Source: Oryzomonas japonica (lineage in GTDB: Bacteria; Desulfobacterota; Desulfuromonadia; Geobacterales; Pseudopelobacteraceae). From it: a DNA stretch of 64,000 nt. Below are positions 63,985 through 64,000 of the stretch, in pieces. The stretch is taken from contig NZ_VZQZ01000008.1 in NCBI RefSeq assembly GCF_008802365.1, forward strand, positions 1-64,000, in the 5' to 3' direction. The notes below the pieces were generated by a model. It saw only the letters and a program-made list of their open reading frames with translations, was not told the DNA's origin and searched no databases. Made by a program: the position numbers and the translations under genes. How positions within the stretch are numbered: the stretch's first letter is position 1; every line of letters starts with the position of its first letter.

Positions 63985-64000
63985 ATGAATATGTGTCGCA
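63985..64000 (+). CDS. Possible start of a further gene (truncated by window end)
   Basis: An ATG at 63985 follows AGAAGGGTGG at a plausible distance, 21 bp after the preceding stop. Only five codons are visible, so nothing can be said of the product beyond likely membership of the same operon. Confidence 0.35.

Overview
The window reads as chromosome of a dissimilatory metal-reducing bacterium of the Geobacteraceae / Desulfuromonadia type. The evidence is a porin plus 8-heme plus 12-heme cytochrome conduit, a class I hybrid cluster protein, multicopper-oxidase-like secreted proteins with dockerin-like tails, abundant two-component and c-di-GMP signalling, high GC with strong G/C at third codon positions, and typical housekeeping families. 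This assignment is inference from gene content; no database was searched.

Layout. 1-3850: end of an outer-membrane porin, a periplasmic octaheme cytochrome and an outer-membrane dodecaheme lipoprotein, closed by a terminator (an OmbB-OmaB-OmcB-like electron conduit). 3880-7102: DUF3108 envelope protein, mtgA and rlmN. 7138-20128: DEAD-box helicase, mtnP and a PfkB kinase, a TPR lipoprotein and a RodZ-like protein, a signalling run (zinc-ribbon/GAF, CheY-like, UspA, receiver-histidine kinase, receiver), an FAD dehydrogenase, a YhaM-type exoribonuclease and nfo. 20244-24758: moeA, an MlaD-like lipid transport protein, a carotenoid-biosynthesis membrane protein, a nucleosidase and tRNA-Ser. 24917-29833: XRE regulator, chemoreceptor, histidine kinase and a 4xCBS-PAS-GGDEF diguanylate cyclase. 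30000-38886: hcp behind a CRP/FNR-type operator, DUF362 ferredoxin, dtd, tRNA-Pro, acyl-CoA synthetase, nadA, mlaE. 38949-46571: a protein with aromatic-proline repeats, nitronate monooxygenase-like protein, an ArsR-methyltransferase fusion with ahcY, an OmpH-like chaperone, an HD/HD-GYP protein, tRNA-Leu. 46705-51036: a radical SAM protein, rng and a small ribbon-helix-helix protein. 51240-64000: a sigma-54 activator with a degenerate [FeFe]-hydrogenase-like sensor, divergent from a cluster of four large secreted proteins.

Two themes stand out. The first is extracytoplasmic redox chemistry at both ends: cytochromes on the left, and on the right a copper-protein cluster in which the histidines of one multicopper-oxidase active site appear to be divided between two separate polypeptides. 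These are flanked by a giant beta-helix protein and a ligand-less cupredoxin, both carrying the same dockerin-like tail. The second is a family of seven ~121-bp imperfect palindromes lying between genes; one contributes the stop codon of its neighbour and one carries a nested insertion of about 39 bp.

No insertion sequence, prophage, CRISPR array or rRNA was seen.
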